Notes: generated by a model not told the origin, from the sequence alone. DNA of 64,000 bases from Streptomyces asoensis (GCF_016860545.1 NZ_BNEB01000005.1:2480001-2544000), one strand, 5' to 3'; positions 8,109 through 16,603 are shown, counted from the first letter of the stretch. Program-made: numbers and translations.

Positions 8109-9266
8109 TCAGCGCAGGCCGGTGGACCTGCGCAGGGCCGCCTGGATCAGGCGGTCCACCAGCTCGGGGTAGCCGATCCCGGTCTCCTGCCACATCTTGG
8201 GGTACATCGAGATCGGGGTGAAGCCGGGCATCGTGTTGATCTCGTTGATGACGAACTCGCCCTCGTCCGTGAGGAAGAAGTCGGCGCGGACCAGGCCCTC
8301 GCAGGACGCCGCGTCGAAGGCCTCCACCGCCAGGCGCCGCACGTCCGCCGTCTCCTCGGGCGTCAGCGGGGCCGGGACGATCCCGGGGGTCGAGTCGATG
8401 TACTTCGCGTCGAAGTCGTAGTAGGCGTGCGTGTCCGGCGGCGGGATCTCGGCCGGGACGGAGGCGCGCGGACCGTCCTCGAACTCCAGCACCCCGCATT
8501 CGATCTCGCGGCCCCGCAGCGCCGCCTCGACGAGGATCTTCGGGTCGTGGCGCTGGGCCTCGGCGATCGCCTCGTCGAGCCCGGCCAGGTCGTCGACCTT
8601 GGTGATGCCGATGGAGGAACCCGCGCGCGCGGGCTTCACGAAGAGGGGCCAGCCGTGCTCGCCCGCGAAGTCGACGATCTTCTTGCGGGCGGCCGCCTCG
8701 TCCTGGGCCCACTCGCGCGGCCGGATCACCACGTACGGGCCGACCTTGAGCCCGAAGGAGGTGAACACCCGCTTCATGTACTCCTTGTCCTGGCCGACGG
8801 CCGAGGCGAGCACGCCCGCGCCGACGTACGGGACTCCGGAGAGCTCCAGCAGGCCCTGGAGGGTGCCGTCCTCGCCGTACGGGCCGTGCAGGACGGGGAA
8901 GACGACGTCGACCTCGCCCAGCGCCTTGGGCACCGAACCCGGCTCGTAGTAGACGACTTCACGGTTGGCGGGATCGACCGGGAGCACCACGCCGCCGTCC
9001 CGCGACTCGGCGAGTTCGTCGACGTCGGGCGTACGGCGGTCGGTGATCGCCATGCGCTCGGGCTCGTCGGCGGTGAGGAACCAGCGTCCTTCTCGCGTGA
9101 TGCCGATCGGCAGGACCTCGTACTTGGTCCGGTCGATGGCCCGCAGGACCGCGCCGGCCGTGACCACGGAGATCCCGTGCTCGGAGCTGCGACCGCCGAA
9201 GACAACCGCCACCCGCGGCTTGCGGAGGGGCTGCTGAGGGCTCTGGGGGAGGTTCTCGGTGCTCAT
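8109..9266 (-). CDS. ddl: D-alanine--D-alanine ligase
   Basis: 385 aa ATP-grasp ligase making the D-Ala-D-Ala dipeptide of peptidoglycan precursors. Family motifs are present: VVFGGRSSEHGISV near the N-terminus, LHGPYGEDGTLQGLLE, FVKPARAGSSIGITKV (ATP-grasp lysine), and INEINTMPGFTPISMYP at the metal/ATP site. The Y in the ligase omega-loop region (DTHAYYDFDAKYID) fits a D-Ala-D-Ala rather than a D-lactate ligase. ATG start at 9264-9266. It is the last gene of the leftward plsC-gpsA-ddl cluster and lies 59 nt downstream of gpsA. Confidence 0.95.
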   Translation of the reverse strand: MSTENLPQSPQQPLRKPRVAVVFGGRSSEHGISVVTAGAVLRAIDRTKYEVLPIGITREGRWFLTADEPERMAITDRRTPDVDELAESRDGGVVLPVDPANREVVYYEPGSVPKALGEVDVVFPVLHGPYGEDGTLQGLLELSGVPYVGAGVLASAVGQDKEYMKRVFTSFGLKVGPYVVIRPREWAQDEAAARKKIVDFAGEHGWPLFVKPARAGSSIGITKVDDLAGLDEAIAEAQRHDPKILVEAALRGREIECGVLEFEDGPRASVPAEIPPPDTHAYYDFDAKYIDSTPGIVPAPLTPEETADVRRLAVEAFDAASCEGLVRADFFLTDEGEFVINEINTMPGFTPISMYPKMWQETGIGYPELVDRLIQAALRRSTGLR

Positions 9267-9325
9267 ATCGGGTTGAGAGTACCCGGTGGTGGAGCCGGGA
9301 GTCAGCGTCCACCCGCCGGGTTCGC

Positions 9326-10336
9326 TCAGCGTCGTTCGGGCTTCGCGCTGCGCGACATCAGCTCCTTGAGCGCGACCACCGGGGGCTTGCCCTCGTGGAC
9401 GATGCCGACGACCGTCTCGGTGATCGGCATGTCGACCCCGTGCCGGCGGGCCAGATCCAGCACCGACTCGCAGGACTTGACGCCCTCGGCGGTCTGGCGG
9501 GTGACCGCGATGGTCTCCTGGAGGGTCATGCCCTTGCCCAGGTTGGTGCCGAAGGTGTGGTTGCGCGAGAGCGGCGAGGAGCAGGTCGCCACGAGGTCCC
9601 CGAGGCCGGCGAGTCCGGCGAAGGTGAGCGGGTCCGCGCCCATCGCCAGGCCCAGCCGGGTGGTCTCGGCGAGGCCGCGGGTGATGAGGGAGCCCTTGGC
9701 GTTGTCGCCGAGGCCCATGCCGTCGGCGATCCCCACCGCGAGACCGATCACGTTCTTCACCGCGCCGCCCAGCTCGCAGCCGACCACGTCGGTGTTGGTG
9801 TACGGGCGGAAGTACGGCGTGTGGGAGGCGGCCTGGAGTCTGCGGGCGACGGCCTCGTCGGTGCAGGCGACCACGGCCGCGGCCGGCATCCGGGAGGCGA
9901 TCTCCTTCGCCAGGTTGGGCCCGGTGACGACGGCGATCCGGTCGGCGCCCACCTTGGCGACGTCGTCGACGACCTCGCTCATCCGCATGGTCGTACCGAG
10001 CTCGACGCCCTTCATCAGCGACACCAGGACGGTGCCGGGGGCGAGCAGCGGCGTCCATTCGGCGAGGTTGGCCCGCAGGGTCTGCGAGGGGATCGCGAGG
10101 ACGGTGAAGTCGGCGTCCCGGGCCGCCTCGGCCGCGTCGGCGGTCGCGCGCAGGTTGCGCGGGAGTTCGACGCCGGGGAGGTAGTCGGGGTTGGTGCGGG
10201 TGGAGTTGACCGCGTCGGCGAGCTCGGGGCGGCGCGCCCACAGCGTCACCTCGCAGCCCGCGTCGGCGAGGACCGTACCGAAGGCGGTCCCCCATGATCC
10301 GGTGCCGAAGACGGCCGCCTTCACGGACTTGCTCAC
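9326..10336 (-). CDS. gpsA: NAD(P)-dependent glycerol-3-phosphate dehydrogenase
   Basis: 336 aa. It reduces dihydroxyacetone phosphate to sn-glycerol-3-phosphate for phospholipid synthesis. The Rossmann motif VFGTGSWGTAFG is at about residues 9-20, and the catalytic lysine segment ELGGAVKNVIGLAVG is intact. The GTG start at 10336 overlaps the plsC stop as GTGA, so translation is coupled. The neighbour plsC uses the product as acyl acceptor, so the gene pair forms a short phospholipid-precursor module. Confidence 0.95.
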   Translation of the reverse strand: MSKSVKAAVFGTGSWGTAFGTVLADAGCEVTLWARRPELADAVNSTRTNPDYLPGVELPRNLRATADAAEAARDADFTVLAIPSQTLRANLAEWTPLLAPGTVLVSLMKGVELGTTMRMSEVVDDVAKVGADRIAVVTGPNLAKEIASRMPAAAVVACTDEAVARRLQAASHTPYFRPYTNTDVVGCELGGAVKNVIGLAVGIADGMGLGDNAKGSLITRGLAETTRLGLAMGADPLTFAGLAGLGDLVATCSSPLSRNHTFGTNLGKGMTLQETIAVTRQTAEGVKSCESVLDLARRHGVDMPITETVVGIVHEGKPPVVALKELMSRSAKPERR

Positions 10337-11193
10337 TTGCCGCTCTCCCCCTCGTGACTGGTCTTCGCGCGGCCGGTCCGCGCACGGCCGGACTCCGCGC
10401 CGTCGATCTGTGCGCCGTCGGTCTCCGCGCCGTTCCCGGCGGCGGTCGCCGAGGCCGCCTCCGCCTGGGTGCGGCGGCGCTGCTCGATCCGCTCGCGGCG
10501 CGGGTCGTAGGGCGTCTCGGGCGCCTTCTCGCCGCGGATCTCCTCCAGCAGGCCGGTGACGGCGGCCATGATGACCTCCGTCGCCTCCTTCAGGAGCTCG
10601 GGGGTCATCTCGTGGCCGTAGAACCGGTCGAGGTCCACGGGCGGGCCCGCGAGCACGTGGTGGGTCTTGCGCGGAAGCAGGTCGGGCTTCTTCGCATAGG
10701 GCGGCAGCAGTTCGTTGGCGCCCCACTGGGCGACCGGGATCACCGGGCACCGGGTCTGGAGGGCGACGCGCGCGGCACCGGTCTTGGCGGTCATCGGCCA
10801 GCCGTCGGGGTCACGGGTCAGGGTGCCCTCGGGGTAGAACGCGACGCACTCGCCGCGCTCCACGGCGTCGATCGCGGCCCGGAAGGCACTGAGCGCGTCC
10901 GTGCTCTCGCGGTAGACGGGGATCTGTCCGGTGCCGCGCATCGCGGCGCCGACGAATCCCTCCTTGAAAAGCCCGCTCTTCGCGAGGAATCGCGGCACCC
11001 GGCCGCTGTTGTACTGGAAGTGCGCATACGCGAAGGGGTCCACATGCGAATTGTGGTTGACCGCGGTGATAAAGCCGCCCTCGGCCGGAATATGTTCCAT
11101 TCCGCGCCAGTCCCGCTTGATCAGAACCACCAGCCAGGGTTTGCAGAGGACCGCAGCGAAGCGGTACCAGAAGCCGATTCTGCGGCGGGGCAC
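10333..11193 (-). CDS. 1-acyl-glycerol-3-phosphate acyltransferase (PlsC family)
   Basis: 286 aa. The PlsC/LPLAT catalytic HX4D motif appears as NHNSHVDPF near residue 50, and the second block appears as FYPEGTLTRDPDG. An amphipathic/hydrophobic N-terminal segment (FWYRFAAVLCKPWLVVLI) fits peripheral or single-pass membrane attachment. It probably makes phosphatidic acid from lysophosphatidate. The C-terminal 60 residues are charged and variable. GTG start at 11193 with GAGGAAGG upstream; the longer frame upstream overlaps fbiD and is not real. Confidence 0.9.
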   Translation of the reverse strand: MPRRRIGFWYRFAAVLCKPWLVVLIKRDWRGMEHIPAEGGFITAVNHNSHVDPFAYAHFQYNSGRVPRFLAKSGLFKEGFVGAAMRGTGQIPVYRESTDALSAFRAAIDAVERGECVAFYPEGTLTRDPDGWPMTAKTGAARVALQTRCPVIPVAQWGANELLPPYAKKPDLLPRKTHHVLAGPPVDLDRFYGHEMTPELLKEATEVIMAAVTGLLEEIRGEKAPETPYDPRRERIEQRRRTQAEAASATAAGNGAETDGAQIDGAESGRARTGRAKTSHEGESGK

Positions 11194-11356
11194 GCGGACA
11201 CCTTCCTCTAGGACTTCCCAAGGCCTGCTCCGGGGCCTGGGGCCGCACAAGTGTCGCCCCGGGCCGCCGGTCTGTCGAGAACACCGTACGCCCGCCCGCC
11301 CGACCGGCGGATGAGCCGGGTGACAATGGCCGCGACGAGAGAGGGACGGTACGCCG

Positions 11357-11995
11357 GTGCAGTGGAGCTTGGTCATACCCCTGAAGCCCTTGGCGCTGGC
11401 CAAGAGCAGGCTCGCGGACACCGCCACCGACGGGCTTCGCCCGGGTCTCGCCCTCGCCTTCGCCGAGGACACCGTGGCGGCCGCGCTGGCCTGCGCCGCG
11501 GTCCGGGATGTGGCAGTCGTCACGGACGACGCGCTGGCCGGGCGCGTCCTGGCGGCCCTGGGTGCCCGGATCGTCCCCGACGAGCCGGGCGGTGGCCTCA
11601 ACGCCGCCCTGGCCCACGGCGCCGCCGCAGTGCGCGCCGTGCGCCCCGAAGCCCCGCTCGCCGCTCTCAACGCGGATCTGCCGGCGCTGCGGCCGCGGGA
11701 ACTGGCCCGGGTCCTGGACGCGGCCGGGGAATTCCCCCGCGCTTTTCTCCCGGACGCGGCCGGCATCGGCACGACACTTCTGTCGGTGGCGGCGGGACGT
11801 GAATTGCTTCCCGCATTCGGCGTGGATTCCCGTGCGCGGCACCGCGCCTCCGGGGCCGTGGAACTGCGTCCGGGGGCGGTGGATTCCGTGCGCCAGGACG
11901 TGGACACCGGCGAGGACCTGCGGGCGGCGCTGTCCCTGGGGGTGGGCCCCCGGACGGCCGTCGCGGCGGCGCACCTGCTGATTCCGGGGCAGTAG
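11357..11995 (+). CDS. fbiD: Phosphoenolpyruvate/2-phospholactate guanylyltransferase (F420 biosynthesis)
   Basis: 212 aa, CofC/FbiD family nucleotidyltransferase. It opens with SLVIPLKPLALAKSRLA, the GTP-binding start typical of the family, followed by VVTDD and LNADLPALRP, which supply metal-binding aspartates. In actinobacteria the enzyme activates phosphoenolpyruvate with GTP to give the side-chain precursor of dehydro-F420. The partner genes fbiA and fbiB are elsewhere. GTG start at 11357. The next small gene starts 9 nt after the stop and is likely co-transcribed. Confidence 0.9.
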   Translation: MQWSLVIPLKPLALAKSRLADTATDGLRPGLALAFAEDTVAAALACAAVRDVAVVTDDALAGRVLAALGARIVPDEPGGGLNAALAHGAAAVRAVRPEAPLAALNADLPALRPRELARVLDAAGEFPRAFLPDAAGIGTTLLSVAAGRELLPAFGVDSRARHRASGAVELRPGAVDSVRQDVDTGEDLRAALSLGVGPRTAVAAAHLLIPGQ

Positions 11996-12004
11996 GCTGC
12001 CGCC

Positions 12005-12208
12005 ATGCAGGCGACCGCATACACGTACGACCCCGGCACGCGCAGCGGACAGGTGCTGCTGGACGACGGCACACCGGTGCCCTTCGACGAAGCGGCGTTC
12101 GACGCGGGCGGGCTGCGGCTGCTGCGCCCCGGGCAGCGGGTGCGGATCGAGGTGGAGGGGCCGAAGGAGAGCCCCCGGATCACCCTGGTGACGCTCCAGA
12201 CGTTCTGA
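12005..12208 (+). CDS. 67-aa conserved small protein, cold-shock-domain-like fold
   Basis: 67 aa, ATG start, 9 nt after fbiD. The pattern of short beta strands (TAYTYDPGTRSGQVLLDDG, a middle FDEAAFDAGG, and a GQRVRIEV strand) resembles an OB/cold-shock-like barrel that lacks the RNP aromatic motifs. This is inference from pattern only. Its 3' end overlaps the frameshifted end of hupS on the opposite strand. Confidence 0.75.
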   Translation: MQATAYTYDPGTRSGQVLLDDGTPVPFDEAAFDAGGLRLLRPGQRVRIEVEGPKESPRITLVTLQTF

Positions 12209-12944
12209 GGTCCGCGCCGGACAGGCCGCGGGCCGGACTCCGAGAGGGAGTCCGGCCCGGCGCGTGAGTGCCCTGTGCCGTTACTTCTTGCGGGCGGTGG
12301 CCCTCTTGGCGGTGGTCTTGCGCGCTGTCGACTTCGCGGGGGGCCGACTTGGCCGTCGCCTTCTTGGCCGGGGCCTTCTTCGCCGTCGTCTTCTTCGCGG
12401 TGGCCTTCGTGGCCGTCGTCTTCTTGGCTGCGCTCGGCTGGGCGGTGGTCTTCTTGGCCGTCGCCGTGGTCTTCTTCGCCGTGGTCTTCTTGGCGGCCGC
12501 GGTGGTCTTCTTCGCGGTGGTCTTCTTCGCCGCCGCGGTCTTGGAGGCGGTCGCGGCCTTCTTGGTGGCGGCCTTCTTGCCCGCGGCCTTCGCGATGGTG
12601 GCCGGCGGGCCGGAGAGGCTGCCCTTGGGCGCCTTCTTGACCGAGACCTCGCCGCCGCGCGGCAGCTTCTTCGAGCCGCTCACCAGGTCCTTGAAGCCCT
12701 GACCGGCGCGGAAGCGCGGCACGGACGTCTTCTTGACCCGAACCCGCTCGCCCGTCTGGGGGTTGCGGGCGTAGCGGGCCGGCCGGTCGACCTTCTCGAA
12801 CGAGCCGAAGCCCGTCACCGAGACCCGGTCTCCGGCGACGGTCGCGCGGACGATGGCGTCCAGGACCGCGTCGACCGCGTCGGCGGCCTGCTGGCGGCCG
12901 CCCACCTTGTCGGCAATCGCTTCTACGAGCTGCGCCTTGTTCAC
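12180..12944 (-). CDS. hupS: HU-like nucleoid protein with lysine-rich tail, frameshifted near the 3' end
   Basis: Residues 1-95 are a complete HU domain (MNKAQLVEAIADKVGG, VTGFGSFEKVDRPARYARNP). An Ala/Lys-rich histone-H1-like tail of repeated AKKTTAKKTTA units follows, which identifies the sporulation-associated HupS type. GTG start at 12944. The annotated frame runs to 12180 (254 aa). However, at a run of six C on the coding strand (plus-strand G at 12338-12343) the sequence changes from the Lys-tail frame into a composition unlike HU. With five C the tail would continue AKSTARKTTAKRATARKK and stop with TAA at 12281-12283 (220 aa, the usual length). So this is either a sequencing or assembly error or a real variant with a 49-residue aberrant end. 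Confidence 0.9.
   Translation of the reverse strand: MNKAQLVEAIADKVGGRQQAADAVDAVLDAIVRATVAGDRVSVTGFGSFEKVDRPARYARNPQTGERVRVKKTSVPRFRAGQGFKDLVSGSKKLPRGGEVSVKKAPKGSLSGPPATIAKAAGKKAATKKAATASKTAAAKKTTAKKTTAAAKKTTAKKTTATAKKTTAQPSAAKKTTATKATAKKTTAKKAPAKKATAKSAPREVDSAQDHRQEGHRPQEVTAQGTHAPGRTPSRSPARGLSGADLRTSGASPG
12230..12258. terminator. Bidirectional terminator between the 67-aa gene and hupS
   Basis: GGGCCGGACTCC (12230-12241) and GGAGTCCGGCCC (12247-12258) form a perfect 12-bp stem with a 5-nt loop. It lies 22 nt beyond the 67-aa gene and just beyond the expected (unshifted) hupS stop. Confidence 0.7.
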
Positions 12945-12996
12945 GTCTTCCCCTTCGGAGACATCAGCCGGAACGAAACTGTTCAAGCTTTTTCGC

Positions 12997-13025
12997 ACGT
13001 TAGGCAGATATATACCGCAAATCAA
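12997..13025 (-). promoter_or_regulatory. Candidate hupS promoter
   Basis: On the minus strand TTGATT (13025-13020) and TAACGT (13002-12997) are separated by 17 bp, inside an unusually AT-rich stretch containing TATATAT. Transcription would start about 45-50 nt before the hupS GTG. Confidence 0.55.
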
Positions 13026-13082
13026 ACACGAAACGGGCTAATCACCCTTGTGCCGCAACGAAATCGGCTGCTTCCGAGACGA

Positions 13083-13313
13083 TCAACGCTCCTCTTCGGG
13101 CATTCGCCCTTCGTCGAGGTCCGCAATGAACCGCTCCAGACGCCTTGTCGCATCGGCGAGATCGTGCTTGGCCGCGGCCGTAATGACCAGCAGCTTCCGG
13201 GTCAGCGCCATCCGTACGCCCTCCGGGACTTGCAGTGCGCGCACTCTTGTGTGCGCGTCCTTGAGCTGGTTCGCGACCGCCGTATAGAGCTCGAGTTGGC
13301 CGTCGTGTTCCAT
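13083..13313 (-). CDS. Conserved 76-aa actinobacterial protein
   Basis: 76 aa starting MEHDGQLELYTAVANQLKDA at the ATG 13311-13313. It is predicted to be nearly all helical, with two amphipathic helices (about residues 8-22 and 35-68) and a charged end DEGRMPEEER. No known motif. It stands between hupS and leuD with its own start region and is not obviously part of either unit. Similar small proteins occur beside hupS in other Streptomyces as far as I recall. Function unknown. Confidence 0.75.
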   Translation of the reverse strand: MEHDGQLELYTAVANQLKDAHTRVRALQVPEGVRMALTRKLLVITAAAKHDLADATRRLERFIADLDEGRMPEEER

Positions 13314-13497
13314 GCACAGATTGTGCCATCTGGGGCGAGTTGTCGCCCGCCCAGGGGGCAACTGCCGCCTCGCCGGGGCGCCCCGGCACTGTCGGCGGCC
13401 GGGTCCCCACAGCACGCGTACCCCGGCAACAACCCCTTTAACGTGGGAAGTTGAGGGGAGCGGTGGAGGCTCCCGGGGCCGAACGGGTGCAGACACA

Positions 13498-13532
13498 GCC
13501 GTACCCCCGATCGGACCGATCGGGGGTACGGC
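13498..13532 (-). terminator. leuCD terminator
   Basis: A perfect 17-bp inverted repeat (13498-13514 and 13516-13532) with a 1-nt spacer lies 56 nt downstream of the leuD stop. The intergenic stretch 13314-13587 holds nothing else that I can recognise. Confidence 0.72.
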
Positions 13533-13587
13533 GGGGGTGTCGCGGTGGCCGGAATTCGACCTGTGCGGGCCCTTGCGGGCCGAGGGG

Positions 13588-14181
13588 TCAGACCTGGAGC
13601 GTCCTCGGCTTGTACGACGGGCGCTTGGCCTCGTAGGCGGAGATGTCGCCCTCGTTCTGGAGGGTGATGGAGATGTCGTCCAGCCCGTTCAGCAGCCGCC
13701 AGCGGGAGTTCTCGTCCAGCTCGAAGGCGGCGGTGATGCCCTCGGCCCGCACCTCGCGCGCCTCGAGGTCCACCGTGATCTCGGCCTGCGGGTCCTTCTC
13801 CGTGAGCTCCCAGAGCGCGTCCACGGTCTTCTGTTCCAGGACCACCGTGAGCAGGCCGTTCTTCAGCGAGTTGCCCCGGAAGATGTCGGCGAAGCGGGAG
13901 GAGATCACGGTCTTGAAGCCGTAGTTCTGGAGCGCCCAGACGGCGTGCTCGCGCGAGGAGCCGGTACCGAAGTCGGGGCCGGCCACCAGGACGCTCGCGC
14001 CCTGCCGCTCGGGGCGGTTGAGGACGAAGTCGGCGTCCTTGCGCCAGGCCTCGAACAGCCCGTCCTCGAACCCGTCCCGCGTGACCTTCTTGAGCCAGTG
14101 AGCAGGGATGATCTGGTCGGTGTCGACGTTGGAGCGGCGCAGCGGGACGGCCCGGCCGGTGTGCGAGGTGAATGCTTCCAT
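13588..14181 (-). CDS. leuD: 3-isopropylmalate dehydratase small subunit
   Basis: 197 aa, the swivelling aconitase C-terminal domain partner of LeuC. Together they isomerise 2- to 3-isopropylmalate in leucine synthesis, and the same enzyme acts on citramalate in the isoleucine route. The start MEAFTSHTGRAVPLRRSNVDTDQIIPA is typical and GPDFGTGSSREHAVWAL (residues about 68-84) is the substrate-binding loop. The ATG is 6 nt after the leuC stop, so the two are translated as one unit. A strong hairpin follows the gene. Confidence 0.97.
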   Translation of the reverse strand: MEAFTSHTGRAVPLRRSNVDTDQIIPAHWLKKVTRDGFEDGLFEAWRKDADFVLNRPERQGASVLVAGPDFGTGSSREHAVWALQNYGFKTVISSRFADIFRGNSLKNGLLTVVLEQKTVDALWELTEKDPQAEITVDLEAREVRAEGITAAFELDENSRWRLLNGLDDISITLQNEGDISAYEAKRPSYKPRTLQV

Positions 14182-14187
14182 GACTGA

Positions 14188-15618
14188 TCAGACTCCAGCG
14201 GGCGTACGGGTCTCGGCGTCGGACAGGTCGGCCGGGGAGGCCAGGTGGCCCAGGACGGCCGTGGCGGCCGCGACCTGCGGCGACACCAGGTGCGTACGAC
14301 CGCCCTTGCCCTGCCGGCCCTCGAAGTTGCGGTTGGAGGTGGACGCGGAGCGCTCGCCCGGGGCCAGCTGGTCGGGGTTCATGCCGAGGCACATCGAGCA
14401 GCCCGCGTGCCGCCACTCGGCGCCGGCCTCCTTGAAGACGACGTCCAGGCCCTCGGAGACGGCCTGGAGGCCGACCCGCACCGAGCCGGGGACGACCAGC
14501 ATCCGCACGCCGTCGGCGACTTTGCGGCCCTCGACGACGGCAGCGGCGGCCCGCAGGTCCTCGATGCGGCCGTTGGTGCAGGAACCTACGAAGACGGTGT
14601 CCACGTTGATGGAGCGCAGCGGCTGGCCGGCCTCCAACCCCATGTACTCCAGGGCCTTTTCGGCGGCGAGGCGCTCCGAAGCGTCTTCGTACGAGGTCGG
14701 GTCGGGGACGTCGGCCGAAAGCGGCGCGCCCTGACCGGGGTTGGTGCCCCAGGTGACGAACGGCGACAGCGCGGCGCCGTCGATGACGACCTCGGCGTCG
14801 AACTCGGCGTCCTCGTCCGTCCGCAGCGTCTTCCAGTACTCGACCGCCGCGTCCCAGTCCGCGCCCTCGGGAGCGTGGTCACGGCCCTTGATGTACGCGA
14901 AGGTGGTCTCGTCGGGGGCGATCATGCCCGCGCGGGCGCCGGCCTCGATCGACATGTTGCAGATGGTCATCCGGGCCTCCATCGAGAGCTTCTCGATGGC
15001 GGAGCCGCGGTACTCCAGGATGTAGCCCTGGCCGCCGCCGGTACCGATCTTCGCGATGATCGCGAGGATCAGGTCCTTGGCGGTGACACCCTCGGGCAGC
15101 TCGCCCTCGACCGTGATCGCCATGGTCTTCGGGCGGGCCAGCGGCAGGGTCTGGGTGGCCAGCACGTGCTCGACCTGCGAGGTGCCGATGCCGAACGCCA
15201 GCGCGCCGAAGGCGCCGTGCGTGGAGGTGTGGGAGTCGCCGCAGACGACGGTGGTGCCGGGCTGGGTCAGACCCAGCTGCGGGCCGACGACGTGCACGAC
15301 GCCCTGCTCGACGTCGCCGAGCGGGTGCAGCCGCACGCCGAACTCGGCGCAGTTCTTGCGCAGCGTCTCCAGCTGGGCGCGCGAGACCGGGTCCGCGATC
15401 GGCTTGTCGATGTCGAGGGTCGGGGTGTTGTGGTCCTCGGTCGCGATGGTGAGGTCGAGACGGCGCACCGGGCGGCCGTTCTGCCGCAGTCCGTCGAAGG
15501 CCTGCGGGCTGGTCACCTCGTGCAGGAGGTGCAGATCGATGAAGAGGAGGTCGGGCTCGCCCTCGGCGCGCCGGACGACGTGGTCGTCCCAGACCTTCTC
15601 CGCGAGTGTCCTACCCAT
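14188..15618 (-). CDS. leuC: 3-isopropylmalate dehydratase large subunit
   Basis: 476 aa, aconitase family with a [4Fe-4S] cluster. The cluster cysteines are visible in VGSCTNGRIEDLR and in AGCSMCLGMNPDQL. The domain start is MGRTLAEKVWDDHVV and substrate motifs such as GDSHTSTHGAFGALAFGIG are complete. The ATG at 15618 follows GGAGGG with 6-nt spacing and is preferred over an upstream in-frame start. The gene is divergent from ndgR across 190 bp, and NdgR-family regulators are known to act on this promoter in Streptomyces. Confidence 0.97.
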   Translation of the reverse strand: MGRTLAEKVWDDHVVRRAEGEPDLLFIDLHLLHEVTSPQAFDGLRQNGRPVRRLDLTIATEDHNTPTLDIDKPIADPVSRAQLETLRKNCAEFGVRLHPLGDVEQGVVHVVGPQLGLTQPGTTVVCGDSHTSTHGAFGALAFGIGTSQVEHVLATQTLPLARPKTMAITVEGELPEGVTAKDLILAIIAKIGTGGGQGYILEYRGSAIEKLSMEARMTICNMSIEAGARAGMIAPDETTFAYIKGRDHAPEGADWDAAVEYWKTLRTDEDAEFDAEVVIDGAALSPFVTWGTNPGQGAPLSADVPDPTSYEDASERLAAEKALEYMGLEAGQPLRSINVDTVFVGSCTNGRIEDLRAAAAVVEGRKVADGVRMLVVPGSVRVGLQAVSEGLDVVFKEAGAEWRHAGCSMCLGMNPDQLAPGERSASTSNRNFEGRQGKGGRTHLVSPQVAAATAVLGHLASPADLSDAETRTPAGV

Positions 15619-15754
15619 CGCTTTCCCTCCGGCCGGCAATGACGCACCGGCCCAACTAGAGATCTTGTGGAGGCGACGCCCTCGGGCCCCTGTTCCCGGG
15701 CACCGGCCGCCAGGCCCGTCGGTCCGCGGGCCACCATGCGTCCAAGGGTTGCGC

Positions 15755-15794
15755 GTCTCACGGAAAAATGAACTTGCGTTTCACAGAGTGAGAC
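15755..15794. promoter_or_regulatory. Candidate NdgR operator in the leuC-ndgR intergenic region
   Basis: GTCTCAC (15755-15761) and GTGAGAC (15788-15794) form an inverted pair with centres 33 bp apart, about three helical turns. A second TTGCG-TTTCAC half-site (15775-15784) resembles TTGCGCGTCTCAC upstream. The pair lies 15 bp before the ndgR ATG, well placed for autoregulation and control of leuCD. Confidence 0.45.
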
Positions 15795-15808
15795 GGGAGT
15801 ATCGTTGC

Positions 15809-16525
15809 ATGGACAACAGTAGCGGCGTCGGCGTCCTGGACAAGGCAGCCCTTGTCCTGAGCGCCCTGGAGTCCGGTCCGGCCACCCTCGCAGGCTTGGT
15901 CGCTGCCACCGGACTCGCACGACCCACGGCCCACCGGCTGGCCGTGGCTTTGGAACACCACCGTATGGTGGCGCGCGACATGCAGGGCCGTTTCATCCTC
16001 GGCCCCCGGCTCGCCGAGCTGGCCGCGGCCGCCGGCGAGGACCGCCTGCTGGCCACCGCCGGCCCGGTGCTCACGCATCTGCGCGACATCACGGGCGAGA
16101 GCGCCCAGCTCTACCGCCGCCAGGGCGACATGCGCATCTGCGTGGCCGCGGCGGAACGCCTGTCCGGCCTTCGGGACACCGTCCCGGTCGGTTCCACGCT
16201 CACGATGAAGGCCGGCTCCTCGGCCCAGATCCTGATGGCCTGGGAGGAGCCCGAGCGCCTGCACCGCGGCCTCCAGGGCGCCCGCTTCACGGCGACGGCC
16301 CTCTCGGGCGTACGGCGCCGCGGCTGGGCCCAGTCCATCGGGGAGCGCGAGCCGGGCGTCGCGTCCGTGTCGGCCCCCGTGCGCGGCCCGTCGAACCGTG
16401 TGGTGGCCGCGGTCTCCGTGTCCGGCCCCATCGAACGCCTGACCCGTCACCCGGGCCGTATGCACGCCCAGGCGGTCATCGACGCGGCGGCCCGCCTCTC
16501 GGAGGCCCTGCGCCGCACCGGCTGA
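15809..16525 (+). CDS. ndgR: IclR-family amino-acid regulator NdgR
   Basis: 238 aa, exactly the NdgR size. The N-terminal winged helix-turn-helix spans about residues 10-65 (LDKAALVLSALESGPATLAG, then GLARPTAHRLAVALEHH). The C-terminal IclR effector domain follows, with GSTLTMKAGSSAQILMAW and VASVSAPVRGPSNRVVAAVS. NdgR is known in Streptomyces as a regulator of leucine and other amino acid genes and of antibiotic production, and binds the leuCD promoter. ATG at 15809. The ORF extension upstream is antisense to leuC and not real. A 12-bp hairpin ends the transcript. Confidence 0.93.
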   Translation: MDNSSGVGVLDKAALVLSALESGPATLAGLVAATGLARPTAHRLAVALEHHRMVARDMQGRFILGPRLAELAAAAGEDRLLATAGPVLTHLRDITGESAQLYRRQGDMRICVAAAERLSGLRDTVPVGSTLTMKAGSSAQILMAWEEPERLHRGLQGARFTATALSGVRRRGWAQSIGEREPGVASVSAPVRGPSNRVVAAVSVSGPIERLTRHPGRMHAQAVIDAAARLSEALRRTG

Positions 16526-16533
16526 CGCCGGCG

Positions 16534-16575
16534 ACGGGAGAGGGCGGCCTCAACGCCGCGGCAGCCCTCTCCCGT
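16534..16575 (+). terminator. ndgR terminator
   Basis: ACGGGAGAGGGC (16534-16545) pairs perfectly with GCCCTCTCCCGT (16564-16575). The 18-nt loop holds a further GGC/GCC pair. It lies 9 nt after the ndgR stop. Confidence 0.65.
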
Positions 16576-16603
16576 ACGCCGATGTCCCGCCCGGCCGCTT
16601 CCA

